From Symsagittifera roscoffensis (taxonomy: Eukaryota; Xenacoelomorpha; Acoela; Convolutidae), in NCBI RefSeq assembly GCF_963678635.1, contig NC_087068.1:48505724-48569723 (forward strand): a DNA stretch of 64,000 bases. Direction: 5' to 3'. Positions 1 through 12,559 of this stretch are shown here, piece after piece. Position 1 is the first letter of the stretch, and each line of letters opens with the position of its first letter. The notes under the pieces are model-generated. The model made no database searches. It was not told the origin of the DNA and saw nothing but the letters and a program-made list of their open reading frames with translations. The position numbers were made by a program, and so were the translations under genes.

Positions 1-1246
1 AACTCTATTTGTTTAGTTCCAACGATATATATATATATGCACCCAGTAAAAAAAGTTTTGCTTTTAAATTTCTTTCTAAAACTTAATTTTTTGATGAGGC
101 TATTTTGAGGCTGATGAAGCAATTTCTTGATAAAAATTAGCAAAGAAATTGTACTCTTGCTTAAAATAAGCGAAAATTTGAAAGTGTCTGCTCTGCTTCA
201 GCAATCAGATAGTTGAAAAACGTGGTTGAAAAAAGTTATAGTTCAAAATTTACTTTGAGATTCAGTTTTGGCTGGAATAAAATTTTTTAAAGCTGATTAG
301 TGTTTTCATTGGCAAAGCTATCGTTTCTCAGATTTCAATCAAGGAGACACTTTATGAGGGCTATATGTGCGAAATCGTTGGTTTTGAGCCTGTGAAATGC
401 TACCACGAATTTCGTAACAGGTGCTAATTCTTCTGAAGTTTTGTAACGTTTTGCTGCTGTTGCTGGGGAACCGTGACCAAGAACCAAGCAAGGAGTGGGG
501 AATCGAAGACCTAAAAAGTGTCTTCGATTTGGAATTAAAATATCTGCAGCTGATCAGATACGGGCTCTGTAATTTTCGGCAATCACTACAGTCGTTGATT
601 ATAGAGTTGTTCTCTGCTTTATAAATGTTCTCTGTTTTTTGAAACCTATTGTTTTTTGATTATTTCAGAATGAATCAATTATAATTTTCGGTTGTCAATT
701 TAAATTGTCGATTTACAAACCGTCGAAGCTAAAAATTTTGTAACCAATCTATATCTAATTTCCTGGCAAACTATCACTGTAAAATACTTAGAACTTACAA
801 TATTTTGTAAGGCTGAAACTATTTATAGTTTCAGCCAGAGAAAAAAGAATTTAGCTTAGCAAATAGTTGCTCCTCCACTTCTCTAACCTCGCATGAATAC
901 CATTATATACTACGTCTTTTGAGACTAGGAATTATAAAAGTAAGCTTAGGATCAGCAGACTAACAAGTTGCACGAATCTATCCGACCGAAAATAAGATAG
1001 CAAGACAAACCGACGGAGCACCTTTTTCAACATTACCCTATGAGGAAGCCACCCCGGACTTAAACTCATCTTGTGCGGCCAAACGAGTCTCGAACAGACC
1101 TCTGTAAAAACAAAAAAAGACGAAATAAATCGGAACAATCAACAAAATGATAAAGCAAATCGAAAACAATTTTAGCTTTTTCCACGCATCAATAAATATA
1201 ATCAGGACAAGTCGAAAATAAAACTGAAACATTGTCACAACCAAGA
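1..1246. other. AT-rich sequence, no gene seen
   Basis: Short open frames on both strands have no recognisable domain and look like chance. A short (TA)n run lies near base 30. Nothing else stands out. Confidence 0.6.
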
Positions 1247-1711
1247 CAACAGACCAAACCTCTACATCGTGAAACAAAAAAATCAGACTACAACGATTAC
1301 TTTTCTTCAAAATTATTTATGCAGTAACCTTATACTTTAAATGATACATAAATTCCCAAGTCGACAACAAAATATCCACCTACCTCAATAATTTCACAAT
1401 CTGTAGTAATTTTGTAAAAAAACTTCAAGATTGTTTTGATTATTGATTATATAAAAATCAAACAAAATCAAAAAATCAAACAAAATCAACAGACCAAACC
1501 TCTACATCGTGAAACAAAAAAGCAGACTACAACGATTACTTTTCTTCAAAATTATTTATGCAGTAATCTTATACTTTAAATGATACATAAATTCCCAAGT
1601 CGACAACAAAATATCTACCTACCTCAATAATTTCACAATCTGTAGTAATTTTGTAAAAAACTTCAAAATTGTTTTGATTATTCATTATATAAAAATCAAA
1701 CAAAATCAAAA
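1247..1711. repeat. 240-bp tandem duplication, two copies
   Basis: The blocks starting CAACAGACCAAACCTCTACA at 1247 and 1487 are nearly identical over about 230 bases, with a few single-base gaps in A/T runs. The junction is marked by repeated AAAATCAAACAAAATCAA. No coding potential. Confidence 0.92.
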
Positions 1712-1794
1712 AATTTGCTTTTACGATTAGTTTTTTTTAAAAACACGAAGTTCCTTACTTCCAGAGAAATTTTTGCGTCATTTTTCTTCTCTAC

Positions 1795-2235
1795 CCGAAA
1801 CAAAAAAAAACATTCTAAATCAAGTGATTTAACTTCAATTCAACATCATCAAGACCTTTCTCGGATCTTTAAGCATTTTAGTTTGTTAAGTTTTTCGATC
1901 AAATTTTATCCAGAACCATCCTTGTTCAGCTTATACCTTACTTTCAATCCTTTTGAACCAAAATTTCAAAGCTATCCTTTAATTTTTCCCAGTTCATCTT
2001 CATTTTTTTTAACTATAACAGCTTCCGATTTTGTTCCTCTTCACCTAAAACAAAAAAAAAACACTTTAACACAACGAAATTAATTTCAATTCAAGATCAT
2101 CAAATTCTTTATTGGATCTTTAACCGTTTTAAATTGTTAAATTTTTCAACCAAAATTTATCAACGCCTATCCTTGAATGAATTATATCTTATTTTTCATT
2201 GTTTCAAACCTGATCACCAAAATTTTTCTTGGATC
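1795..2235. repeat. Diverged tandem repeat, period about 250
   Basis: The stretch from about 1800 (CAAAAAAAAACATTCTAAAT) recurs from about 2049 (CAAAAAAAAAACACTTTAAC). Both continue with TTCAATTCAA-ATCATCAA, GGATCTTTAA and TTTTATCnAnnnCATCCTTG. The long plus-strand open frame here (1715-2083) is low-complexity Ser/Phe/Lys and I do not take it as a gene. Confidence 0.65.
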
Positions 2236-3009
2236 TTCGAACTTTAACCTTGAAACAGATATTCAAGAGATATTTTGCGAATTTAAAAAAAAACGTTTAA
2301 TCTTCCTAATTGTTTTTATTTGAAGATTCTTGATACGATCTGGTTATTAAGCCACAAAGAGAAAACGTACGCTATATCAGATCAAAAAGCAAACGAAAAT
2401 GAAAGCTATAATTTAAAAACAAAAACAAATTATGAAGTCAAACTTCTCCAGAACACACGTTGTTTTAGAATCAGTTTCAGCAACCAAACAAAAACTTGAA
2501 AACGTTAGAGACTTATCGACCGACAAAAAGTAGCCAGTTGTCAATCAAAGAAGTTTTTTGGATGTGGAGCTACAACAATAAGTAAAAGTATACACAAATG
2601 CAATCGCAAAAAATGACCAAAAGTTGTTTGCTGTAAAAACAAGAAGTATTGCCCAATATAAGTAACTAAAGAAGGAAAATTAAGAAAAGTAGCATCTCTG
2701 CAAGTCTTCTCATCAAATTAATTGATTTGTTTTGTGTTTAATTGATGAGAAAATGCTAATTTTTGAGCAGATAGTCAAGTTTTTTGATTTTAATGTAGAT
2801 TTGAGAGGATAACTCAAAATTGATGAATTTTTTTAAAAGTAAATCTCTGAAAATTTGATTCCAAACCTGATCATGCAAGATTTTGATCTTTGAAAATCTT
2901 TTAAAAATGGAGGAGTAAAGAACTTTACTGGGGAGTTTTGCAAATTTAGGAGTTGGATAGGGAATAAAAAGAGCTTGTGAAATATTATAGTACGACTATT
3001 TTATTAACT
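2236..3009. other. AT-rich sequence, no gene seen
   Basis: No domain-bearing frame, RNA gene or clear repeat was recognised. A short palindrome TCATCAAATTAATTGATTTG...ATTGATGAGA (about 2710-2750) is the only visible structure. Confidence 0.5.
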
Positions 3010-3090
3010 TTACTTTACAGTATTCTGCTGCTTCGTACGGATTATCAATTTTATTAACTTCGCTCAAATGGTAGCTCTAATTTTATTCGT
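3010..3090 (-). pseudogene. C-type-lectin-domain exon fragment beside the gap
   Basis: The minus strand encodes YHLSEVNKIDNPYEAAEYC, clearly paralogous to CYHLSEANKFDDPHEAAEYC in the lectin-like gene at 35 kb. The frame is lost on the N-terminal side and the N gap follows within 50 bases. It could be a relic or part of an unassembled second gene. Confidence 0.6.
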
Positions 3091-3135
3091 TTGGGGGAGC
3101 AAAGAATAGCTGAAAAAATTTCCCTAGGTTAGAAG

Positions 3136-3335
3136 NNNNNNNNNNNNNNNNNNNNNNNNNNNNNNNNNNNNNNNNNNNNNNNNNNNNNNNNNNNNNNNNN
3201 NNNNNNNNNNNNNNNNNNNNNNNNNNNNNNNNNNNNNNNNNNNNNNNNNNNNNNNNNNNNNNNNNNNNNNNNNNNNNNNNNNNNNNNNNNNNNNNNNNNN
3301 NNNNNNNNNNNNNNNNNNNNNNNNNNNNNNNNNNN
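3136..3335. other. Assembly gap (200 N)
   Basis: Exactly 200 undetermined bases, a typical fixed-size scaffolding gap. The true length is unknown. Confidence 0.98.
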
Positions 3336-3446
3336 ACAGTAACCAGTTATTCATGTTCTTTTTTTCTCAATTTCTCCGATATTTAAAAAAATTGGCAAGC
3401 AGATTAGCAAGGAGATGACCAACATATTTGGTCATCATGACAAACC

Positions 3447-3655
3447 GGCTCTTTTTCTCTTCCCCAACCACTAACAATATTGATTTTTATATTTGTGAAA
3501 CGTGTTATTACGGTTAAATGCGTGATGTGAAATTTGAAATACAAATCTGTTTACAGTTGTCAGTTTGTTCACAAAGCCAAAATTCTTTGCATTATGACAA
3601 CGTTGAATTGTCTTTTCAATATTAAATTTGAAAAAGCGGTAACGCGAAAAGAGCC
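3447..3655. mobile_element. GGCTCTTTT-type small TIR element
   Basis: It starts GGCTCTTTTTCTCTTCCCCA and ends with the complement (GCGAAAAGAGCC). The inner ACGTGTTATTACGGTTAAAT, GCGTGATGT and ACAGTTGTCAGTTTGTTCA are shared with the element at 36.4 kb. No convincing target duplication remains. Confidence 0.7.
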
Positions 3656-4099
3656 TTCCATAAGCATCCTCACATGAGCATCAAATTTATGGTATAATGA
3701 ATGGTTTAACAAGGTTAAGAGTGTAAACCAAATCTGTTTGTCATAGCCTAATTGGTCAAGCCAAATTTTGGGAACATGTGAAAAAGTGAAAAAAAAATAG
3801 TGAAAGTTCGCAAGTGGGGGAGAGGGAGAGAGCCAGGTAACCTTGTGAAACACTGTGTTACATCCCGAAACTGATGCTTCTGTGACATGGCGAAACAAAT
3901 AAAAGGCCAAGGTTTTTGCGATTCGTCTCAGCCTGACTTTTGCTTTGAACAATTTTACTTTTTCGAAAATGAAATTGGCTATTTTTCTTTTTAATGTCTT
4001 CTTTTGAAACCAACTGTCTATAGTAAAACTTATTTTTCTTTCAAATCAATGTACACACTTTTTTGTACTAGTAATTAATTTTTATTTTTTGAGGCTAAA

Positions 4100-5570
4100 T
4101 TGAAGTGTGGTCGGATTATTTATTGATTTTTTGACAAGTGGGTTGGATTTCAGCAATTTTTGTGGGAGAGAGGTTTGGAGGGCTCGTAAGTGTCTTCTTG
4201 GTTTTGTTCTTTATGTGATGATTGGGGTATCTGAGAAATATTCGTACTTTAGGCTAAATGATCATGTCCATTTTGTACTTTTGGCTAATTTGTTATTTTT
4301 GCGTGAGGTGTTTTTGTTGTCTAAAGTGGTACAATATTGTTGATCTTTGTACTGTTTGATAGGGGAGGGTTGTAATTTTGAAATTTTGTTTATTTCAGGT
4401 GTCAATAATTTGTGATTTGCTTATTTTTGACCTGGAGGTCTTTGAGTTGTAGTTAGAGATTAGCTTGATGGTAGTTGTTTGTCGGCTTAATGAAGTCGTG
4501 TTAAAAATGAATCGATGATTTGGAAAAACTTCTGATTGGCTGAATTTGAACTTGTTTGCTCAAGTGCTTTACAGCTCGAATTTTGAGAAAAAGGTTCGGT
4601 CCATGAAAATATCTTCAAGAGGTGAAAATGTTAATGAATTTTAAAGTGGTTTTTGAAATTCAACTTTCTTTAATATTTTAGATTGTGGGATGAACGTTTT
4701 GTAATCTTTTCGTGGGTGATTTCGAGGTTGATCTTGTTGTATAATTTTTCTTCCTAATTTTCGATTTTTTCTTTCTGTGTAAGAAATCTTTTTGTTGTCT
4801 ACGTTTTTTGATATTTGTTTAGGAAGTTCTTGTTCTTTTTATCTAACTGTTTTTATATGATTTGCATATCAGTGTTTTGATTTTGATTTTGTTCTGAGCT
4901 GTTTTGAATGACTTTAAGTCCTGTAAAAGAGTATAATTGAGTAAGTTCTCGAAGTGCGTACTCTTTTGGGTAGGAAGGTAAAAGATTGTTTGGATGTTGA
5001 ACGATCTCTTTTTTCTTCAAGTCTGTAAGTTTGTATGTTACATCCGTGGGTTTATCAATTATTGGATACGGTCCTTTTTGGTGTGGTTGTAAAATTTTAG
5101 AAACTTCTTTTTGTGTCGATAATTTTGCAATTAAAACATATCTTCAGATTTTTAAATTTGTAGCTGAGGTAAATCGAGAATTTATTTTGGAATTGATGTC
5201 TTGTCTTTGTAATAGTTTTTTCCTTACTTTTTGGAAAATTTCCTTGTGTTTTTTTATCTCTGTTTAAAATCCATTTGGTGTGTGTGTGTTCCGAAAGCTA
5301 ATTTTAAAATTTGTGGATGACGAAAATGATCTTCATCGTGGGTATGTAGTGGTAGATTATAACATATTGATTCTTTAGTTGGTTGGCAATAACAAATAAC
5401 TTGTGCTTTTTTTGAAGAACTTGCTGTTGCTAAAAAACTATTTCATAGGATGATAGTCCTAGCATTGTTGTGATTCTTGAATTGTAAGATAGTGGGAATA
5501 ATTTTACGTCTGTTGACCATTCGGTATATTGTGTTTCATTTCCGTTTATGATACATCTAAGATAATTTTG
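4100..5570. other. AT-rich flank of the gypsy element
   Basis: G/T-rich on the plus strand with many short open frames but no recognisable domain. By position it would hold the 3' end and possibly the 3' LTR of the minus-strand gypsy element, but I found no matching 5' copy to prove an LTR. Confidence 0.35.
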
Positions 5571-5575
5571 TAATG

Positions 5576-6010
5576 AACGGTTCATGCCTTCGACTAAACC
5601 ATTGGTTCAAGGTGCATGAGATTTGCGTGGTTTTTCTTTAATGTTATATAAATGACATAGTGTAATGATACGTTATTAATAAATTCAGTGCCATTGTCTG
5701 TAACAAGGATTTCGGGTGAACCGAATTTTGCTATTCAGTGATCATAAAGTTTTGTATATGCATAATGAGCATTACAATGAGGTACTGTTTAAAGTGCTGC
5801 GTAGTGTGTGAATGCAACTACTATTACAATTATTATATAAGAGTTTCCTTCTGAGGATGGTGGTATTGGTCCTTTTGTATCGAAAAAGATTCTGTGATTG
5901 AAATATAAACTTTGTTCTTTAAAATCTTGTTTTTCTGCGACTTGTTTTTGATTTGGGTATGATTTTTTTAATTGACATCTTTGCAATCTTTGCATAATAT
6001 TTTTATCCAA
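5576..6010 (-). pseudogene. Gypsy integrase core, decayed
   Basis: IFFDTKGPIPPSSEGNSYII then VIVVAFTHYAAL corresponds to the first catalytic Asp region, with the second Asp changed (VAFTHY for the usual DAFTHY). About 200 bases further on, another frame reads TNGLVEGMNRSLQNYLRC, containing the catalytic Glu. Frameshifted and incomplete. Confidence 0.78.
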
Positions 6011-6679
6011 TTGTTTTTTTTTATCCTGAGTGTCCTTTAGTGTGTAAAGAGTGAGAGGTATGAAAAAATGTAAGCATCATACTTAACGGTAAGCAGGGTA
6101 CTTTTATATCAGGTGTTTGGTATTCTAAATTATCCGTTTTTCCATTGATTGAGGTGTTGTTAAAAATTCTGAAATGTCTAAGGAGGGTTTTGTTTCCTAA
6201 TATGGTTGTATCGGGTTTAGGGGCTTGGTCTTATATTTGTGCCAAGATTTTAACTGTCGAATGACTGGGTCAAGGTTTTGATGTTTTTGTAATTGTCGAG
6301 TGTTTTTTTTCTGTTATTGGCAGAAAAATGTTTTCAATTTCCAATTTGGATAAAGGTATTGTATCTAGTGGGTCATGAAGATTAAAAACATCGTTAATTG
6401 TAAATTTTGAATCATGATTTGGTGGGCCTGTTAAATTTATCTTATCAGTGAGAATTTCTTTTTCTATAAAAGGGAATAGATCTTTTTTGGTATAGCTTTT
6501 GTTTGAGTCGTTTTTGCTGTGTATTGTTTTTTATGTAATATTGGTGATGTTTCATCTTTTGCAAGGAAAAATTTTTATTTTTTATGGTATTTCGACTGTT
6601 GTTTTTCGTGTTAATAATTCAGGTGGTGTACTTCTACTGAGAGTGTCGGGTAGTGCAAGGTTTTTTCCTGCTGTCCAAT

Positions 6680-7186
6680 CTATGTGTAAGTTGGAAATTT
6701 CCTTAAAATAAGTAGAAATCTGTAAAATCTATAGTGTGGGTTTGATTTCTGTGTAAAGAGAAAATTTTTTAGTTTATGGTCTGTGAATAAAACTGTTGGA
6801 TGTTTAGATCCAAGTAGTAAAAATTCATATTCTGTAAGTTTATATATTATAGCTGTGCATTCTCTCATAAGGGTAGAGAGTCTAGGTTCAGCTTGTGTAA
6901 ATAGCCTAGAGTTTGCTGAAATGAGGTTCATTTTATTTGTTCCCTTGCGGGATTGTAATAATGCTGTACCGATGTCAAAATTGAAGGCGTCGCACATAGC
7001 ATAAAATGGTTGATCAGAATTAGGAATAGTGCTTGATAATTGTTCGGTGAGAAGAGTTTTTATCTCCTCAAATCGCTTTCGATGTTCTGTTGTCCATTCA
7101 AAATATTTTTGCTGTCTAAGGATGTTGTAAAATGATTTTAAATATAGCTGCATTTTGTATACGTTTTTACTTAAGAAGTTCAACAT
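6680..7186 (-). pseudogene. Gypsy RNase H domain
   Basis: The best-kept piece of the element is 168 codons open. It shows FEWTTEHRKRFEEIKTLLTE (RT-RNase H connection), MCDAFNFDIGTALLQSRKGT (first catalytic Asp), RECTAIIYKLTEYEFLLLGS (catalytic Glu) and LFTDHKLKNFLF (catalytic Asp region). All three acidic residues are visible. Confidence 0.85.
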
Positions 7187-7289
7187 TCCAAGAAACTCTT
7201 ATATTTTTTCTTATTTGAAGGTAGTTGGAGTTTTTTGGATTGAGTCTATACAAGATTTTAATCGAGTTGTAGTGTCTCTTTCTATAATA

Positions 7290-7860
7290 TGTCCAAGGAG
7301 TTTTAGGAAAAAATTAGGAAATTATTAGGAAAAAATGTGATTTGTCTGGGGCTGCTTTCATTTTTTCTTGGAGTAGAATTTGATGAAATTTTTCTAAGAC
7401 AGTAAACATTTTGTCTTTTGTTTGTGATTGCATGAAAACATTGTCTAAATATGTAATGGCATTTTTATTGAGTAATAATGTCTGAAAATGTTACTCATAA
7501 ATGCTGAAAATGCTGCTGGTCTTATGGAAACTCCATAGAAAAGTCTATTGATTTCGTTTTGTTGATTTCCAATAACGAATTGTGTTAATCGTCGTGATTG
7601 TTCATCTAGTTAATTACAATTAGAATCATCAAAGAGCAAATTGAGATATCTTGCATCTAGAACTATTTTTAATGATTCTCCTTTTGCTAGGATGATAAAG
7701 GGGTATGAATGTGTTACTTTTTGGTTGTTCGTCTTTATTTACTGGAGATATGATTTCATATTGTTCTAGTATTTCAAGTAATCGGTTATTTTGCAAGTGA
7801 ATAGGTTTACTTGCCCGTTGTTCTTTGAAAACTGCGTCAGTTTTAAGGGGTAATTGCAAT
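7290..7860 (-). pseudogene. Gypsy reverse transcriptase, decayed
   Basis: LLEILEQYEIISPVNKDEQP is the N-terminal RT block. Further on, in other frames, come NQQNEINRLFYGVSIRPAAF and AITYLDNVFMQSQTKDKMFT. The last contains YLDN where active RTs have YxDD, so the second catalytic Asp is lost. At least two frameshifts separate the blocks. Confidence 0.8.
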
Positions 7861-7997
7861 GTGAATTTGTTTTTCCTTCACCAATTTTTTGATGTTGCGT
7901 AAACATTTGGGTTTTTTAATAATAGGTCAGCTAGTTTTTTGAATTCTTCTTGTGTTATCTGAGAGTGTTGGAAATTAAGCATTGTTAAAAACTTTTC

Positions 7998-8895
7998 TTA
8001 TTCTTTTGCATATTTGGAAATTCGATTTGTTGGTTTGAAATAAGGTGTTTTTGTGAAATAAACTGTGTTTCGTTTTTCATTGCTTAAAACCTTATTAATT
8101 GACAGTTCTTCATCAAGAATTGTTGATTGAAATATATCTTGTAGTTGTAAACTATCATTTACTCGATACGCTATTTCTTTTGTGGGAGAAATTGTTGCGT
8201 TAGTTTCACAATAACGTAAGAGTCCTAGTGGAAAGGTTATTTTAAATGGAAAGTTGATATACATTTGGAGTGAAATCATATCAGATCTTGAGTCTTTCAT
8301 GTATTTAATAGACGAAATTGTTACTCGGAAAAGTTTGTGATTTGGTCTGAATTCAAGGTAGGACATAAAGAGATGTTGTTTGTTTTGCTCTTTATAATAT
8401 TGGTGAAAATATTTGATTGAAAAGATATATATGTTTCCTGATAGCGGTTTCAGGTGTTTTTGTTCCTGATTATATATGGAGTAAATTTCTAAGAAAAATG
8501 GTGGTTTTTTGTTTATACTTTGAAAAATTGTCAAAGATGTAATTTTGATTCTTGTGTATTTGTCTTTTATATGTATTTTACTATTTAAAATGTTTATTAT
8601 TGCTATATATTTAGTTATAAATGGGATTCCAATGATATTGCGTTTTATATCAGGGATATGGAATGTTTGCTTAAATGGTCTGCTGATGAGTTTGTTTTGT
8701 TCCATTGTTCGAGTGGGAACAAGGGAGAGTTGTATTTTTCCGTAGTTTGTTGAGCTTGATCCTTGTACGGTTGCTAGTCTACTGGTTGTTTTGAAGGGTA
8801 TCAATTGTGGATGTAAAATTTTGCTTTCATTTCAAGTGGTTATGTTAATAATATTTGATTCTGCTCCAGAATCTATTAAAAAATCTATTTCAACC
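7998..8895 (-). pseudogene. Gypsy protease and following linker
   Basis: The minus strand at about 8895-8850 reads PEVEIDFLIDSGAESNI, with the DSGA active-site motif of retroviral-type aspartic proteases. An in-frame stop follows; then a 268-codon open stretch holds HIPDIKRNIIGIPFITKY, the second conserved protease strand (NIIG/IPF). The rest is a Lys/Ile-rich linker before RT. Confidence 0.72.
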
Positions 8896-9317
8896 TCTGG
8901 TGTTTGCAATTGTTTGGACTTTGGACTTTTCAAAAGAAATGGAATTGTCCATACTTTTTCTTTTTGCAAATGTGGTTCTGTTGGTATGTTTTGATATTTG
9001 TGTTTGAGCCTTCTGTGCGTTTTTCTTCCTTTTCTTCATCTACTATTTTCTGTGTTTTTTCCTTTGTTGTATTAGTGGGTACAGGTCTTATAAAACAATT
9101 TAAAAGAAAATGGTCATGGTTTTGATATATGTGAGTATGTATCGGTTGTTCATATATAATAGGCTCATAGTCATTTTCAACGTTTATCATGTTAATTGAA
9201 ATTGTGTTTTCTGTATCACTTTCGCTATCTGTGAATTCGCAATTGATGTTGTTTAATTGTAATTATCAACACCGGGGGGGGGGTCTGGTTGAGTTTCTTC
9301 AGTTGATTGTACTTGAT

Positions 9318-10303
9318 TTAGTTGTCTTTGATGTTTAGGTGTATTACTCCTATAAATTTTTGTGTATTAAGGTCACCTATGTTATTCCTTTGTGGTGATT
9401 GGGTGAATCTTTTCCAATATGACTTTATTTCTATAGGTAGAACTGAAAACCATTTTTGTGCTGCGCCATCAAGGGTAGTTTGGATTGGAGCTGTGCGTCT
9501 ATGTATCCAATTTTGACTAAGTGGCGTGTTTACTGGTTCAGGTCCTATATGTAGAAGTAATTTTGCTGTGACAGCGTATAAACAATCTTCTACAGAGTGA
9601 TCTGGGTCTGTGTCTGTGAAAACCATTAGTGGTTTATTTGATGTTATTGATGATCCACCCATTAGGTATGGATTCATAGTCATTTGTAGTGATTCTGCGG
9701 CGTGTGGTATTTGAGAAAAGTTTGTTAATTGGCTTTTCGTTATTTCGTGTTGTTGAAAATAATATGGTAGTCGGATTTCATTTTGCATCTGAGTTGGTTG
9801 ACCATGAATGTGTATTAACTGGATTTTGTTGTTGAAAATTGTTGTTGTAAGGTGTTGGATTAGTTCTAGGTTGTCCTATCTGTTCATTTTGTGTATAATG
9901 TTCAAAAATATCTGGTTGATCAATACTATAGGACCGAGTTCTTGGGTTTGAAAAAAAATCGTTGATGATTTTGATTATAATATTCTTCATCATCTGATGG
10001 AAAATAATTTTTTGCGTAATGTTAATGTTGATTTTTAGTACTGTATTTATTTGTATTGTTTTGACGCTGTTGATAAAATAGGTAGTTTCCATTTTGTTCT
10101 TGTGAGGATTGTGATTGATCATGAAAATTAACTGAGTTTAAAAATGGTTGAGGTACAATTTGACTTTGTGCTAACTTTTGAGTATTTGTTGCAGCTTTTG
10201 TTGTTTTTGGTCCATTGACATAATTGTAATTATGTTCTGCAAAATTGTTTCTGCGTTGTTTGTATGATGATTTTGTTACTGGTCGAGACGTGCGGTAATC
10301 CAT
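9318..10303 (-). pseudogene. Gypsy gag-like region
   Basis: Two or three overlapping frames encode Asn/Gln-rich sequence followed by a capsid-like part with KPLMVFTDTDPDHSVEDCLY and LDGAAQKWFSVLPIEIKSYW, the pattern of retrotransposon gag capsid domains. A frameshift separates the two parts near 9780. No CCHC knuckle was seen here. Confidence 0.7.
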
Positions 10304-11060
10304 TTGTGAATATTTCTGTGCAACAGAGAGTTTTACTGTTGATTGTATGACTGTTTGTTGTAACGATGGGTTTCTTAATTTTGGGGTTGTGAAATTTAGT
10401 TGAATAGGTGAAATGCTTCGTTGTGCTTCTGTTGTTGTTATTGTTTCAAAACTTTTTTTGTTTACAGATTGTGATGTGTTTTGTATATCTTGTTGTGTAA
10501 GATTTCTCGTTTCGTTTAAACTATCATGATTTATAAATGTAGAATTTAAACTGTTATTTCCTGTTCTTTCAGGGAAGAATGAGTTGTAGTTTAATGGTGT
10601 TGCGCGTCAACTGGAAGTGTATATACTCTAACATATAATCTGTAATCACAGAAATAGTGCCAATTGCCTGACTTGATATATCTGTTGTTATGTGATAAAT
10701 AATTCATAAGACCATTCAGGGTCCCATACATAGTCTGATTGTTCTGCTAGTACAGTTTCGTCATCTGTGATTTGTCGTCGATAAATTTTTCTTGCTTGTT
10801 CAATTAGATCAAAATTGTGAGCAAAATAATCGATTATGAACCAGGTTGAGATTTTTTGTAAATCGTGTTACCACTTTGTGTTATTTGATCATTCGTTAGG
10901 GTTTCTCGAATTGTATGTAGAAATTTTGAAAGTATATGTATTTCCTGTCGTACAATTGTATGTCGAGATGTTTGGGTTGGTGAATCTCTTTGGGTTTCAT
11001 CTAACTCTAATATAGAAAAATAGCTATAGATAAATGAGAATACGTCGTTTGACAATTTTA

Positions 11061-12550
11061 TCGAGTTTGCTCTTTGTTAATTTTGGTGTTGTGTATTTTT
11101 GATGTATTGTGTAAAAACTTTTGGAAATTATATATCCGCATCATCAGTTTGAATGAGCTATCTGTTATGAAACTGATTTCTATTGTGTAGATTTCATAGC
11201 ATGATGTGAGACTACATATACCTGTGACATAGTGATCGAGAAGTTGTTTTTTGATTTCTTAATCGGAAAATTTTTTTGTGCGCGGACTTTCTCCTTTTTC
11301 AAATAAGTTTACTATTGATTTTTTACAAATTTTATTTTCTCCATGAGGTTCAGATAATGATGATATTAAAAATGGAAGTATTGAAATTTCTGGGTTATCT
11401 TTATTTTGAATCATTTTTCTGTTAATGTGTAATTTTCAATGTGTTTTATTGGTTGATTCCAATTATACAAACGTAAAGATTTGTTTTTGTTACATTTTTT
11501 TTTCTCGTTTGCCTTTTATTGATGCTGGTGACGTATTTTCTGAATCAGTGAAATGTAGCTGGTCGTCAATTTTATGATTTTTGTTTATTTGTTAAAAAGG
11601 TTGTTTCCGATTCTGAGACTGCGTTTCTTCGTTTTGAAAATGTTTCCCTAATAGTTTGTTTTTGTTTATTAATTATTTTTTTCTTAGTGTTTGTCTTTTT
11701 TTTCTTATGTATTCCACTGATTGTTTGTGTGTTGTGATTACGAGGTCGTATTTTTCGTAGTTAATTAAACAATTGTGTAGTATGATTGTTTGTTTGTTTA
11801 CTAAATTTTCTCTTGAAATCAGGTTTAGGAGGATGGATGCACAATCTGGATTAGGGATTTTAATGTCTTAAACTGTTAGTTCTTGCAATTTTTGTGGTTA
11901 GCCTAACTTGGGTCGTATATTTGGGTTGGAGAGAAATGTGTATATCGATCCCGAAGAATGATTTTTCTGTCTCGGTGACTAATTTTAAGCTAAGATTTGA
12001 TTTAACCTAGTCATACTTAGGGGTTGTGATTTGTGATCAAGAGTTGGAGAATAGTGAATCGATCCACAGGGTTCAGGTATAATTAGAACGTAAGTAGTTC
12101 GTTATATACTATTTAATGACTTACTAAGTTTAAGTGTTTTAGAATGGGTCATCTAAGAGGAGTGGGATCAAGTGAAGGATGAGTAACGATGATCTTCACT
12201 GTTTAGTTTAATTAAAAAAGGGGAGAACAAAACTTTTCTATTTGATCCAAGGATAGGCCTTGATGATCAGAGTTTAAATATTTTTTAAATAGTTTAAAAG
12301 TTAGAGCGTTAAGGTTAGATGTTAGTTTTGATGATTGTTAGTTTTTGAAACTTGCTGTTAAGTTTTAGGTGATGAAGCTGGGATGATGAGATGAATTATA
12401 TTTACTAACAATTTATGATGTATAGTAACCATCTTTTTTTTTTAATTAAATATGTTTTCAAGATGTTATTGAATTTACAGCTGATTTAAAGAAAACGACA
12501 AAGGATGTTTTTATCAGTCGTTATTGTACAAAAATAGGTTTAGCGCCATG
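11061..12550. other. AT-rich flank of the gypsy element
   Basis: No domain-bearing frame was recognised. By position it could contain the 5' leader and 5' LTR of the minus-strand gypsy element, but I saw no second copy to define an LTR. Confidence 0.35.
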
Positions 12551-12559
12551 AAAGGTTAT

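Larger units (their letters stand above)
5576..11060 (-). mobile_element. Decayed Ty3/gypsy-like LTR retrotransposon
   Basis: On the minus strand the order is gag-like region (10303-9318), aspartic protease (about 8895-8850), reverse transcriptase (about 7860-7290), RNase H (7186-6680) and integrase (about 6010-5576). PR-RT-RH-IN is the Ty3/gypsy gene order. Stops and frameshifts break every domain, so it cannot encode a working polyprotein. I did not find LTRs or a primer-binding site. Confidence 0.85.

Noticed and set aside
1715-2083. 122-codon plus-strand open frame
   Set aside because: Low-complexity Phe/Ser/Lys sequence inside a diverged tandem repeat, with no domain or codon signal.
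3124-3354. Open frame spanning the N gap
   Set aside because: Almost entirely undetermined bases.
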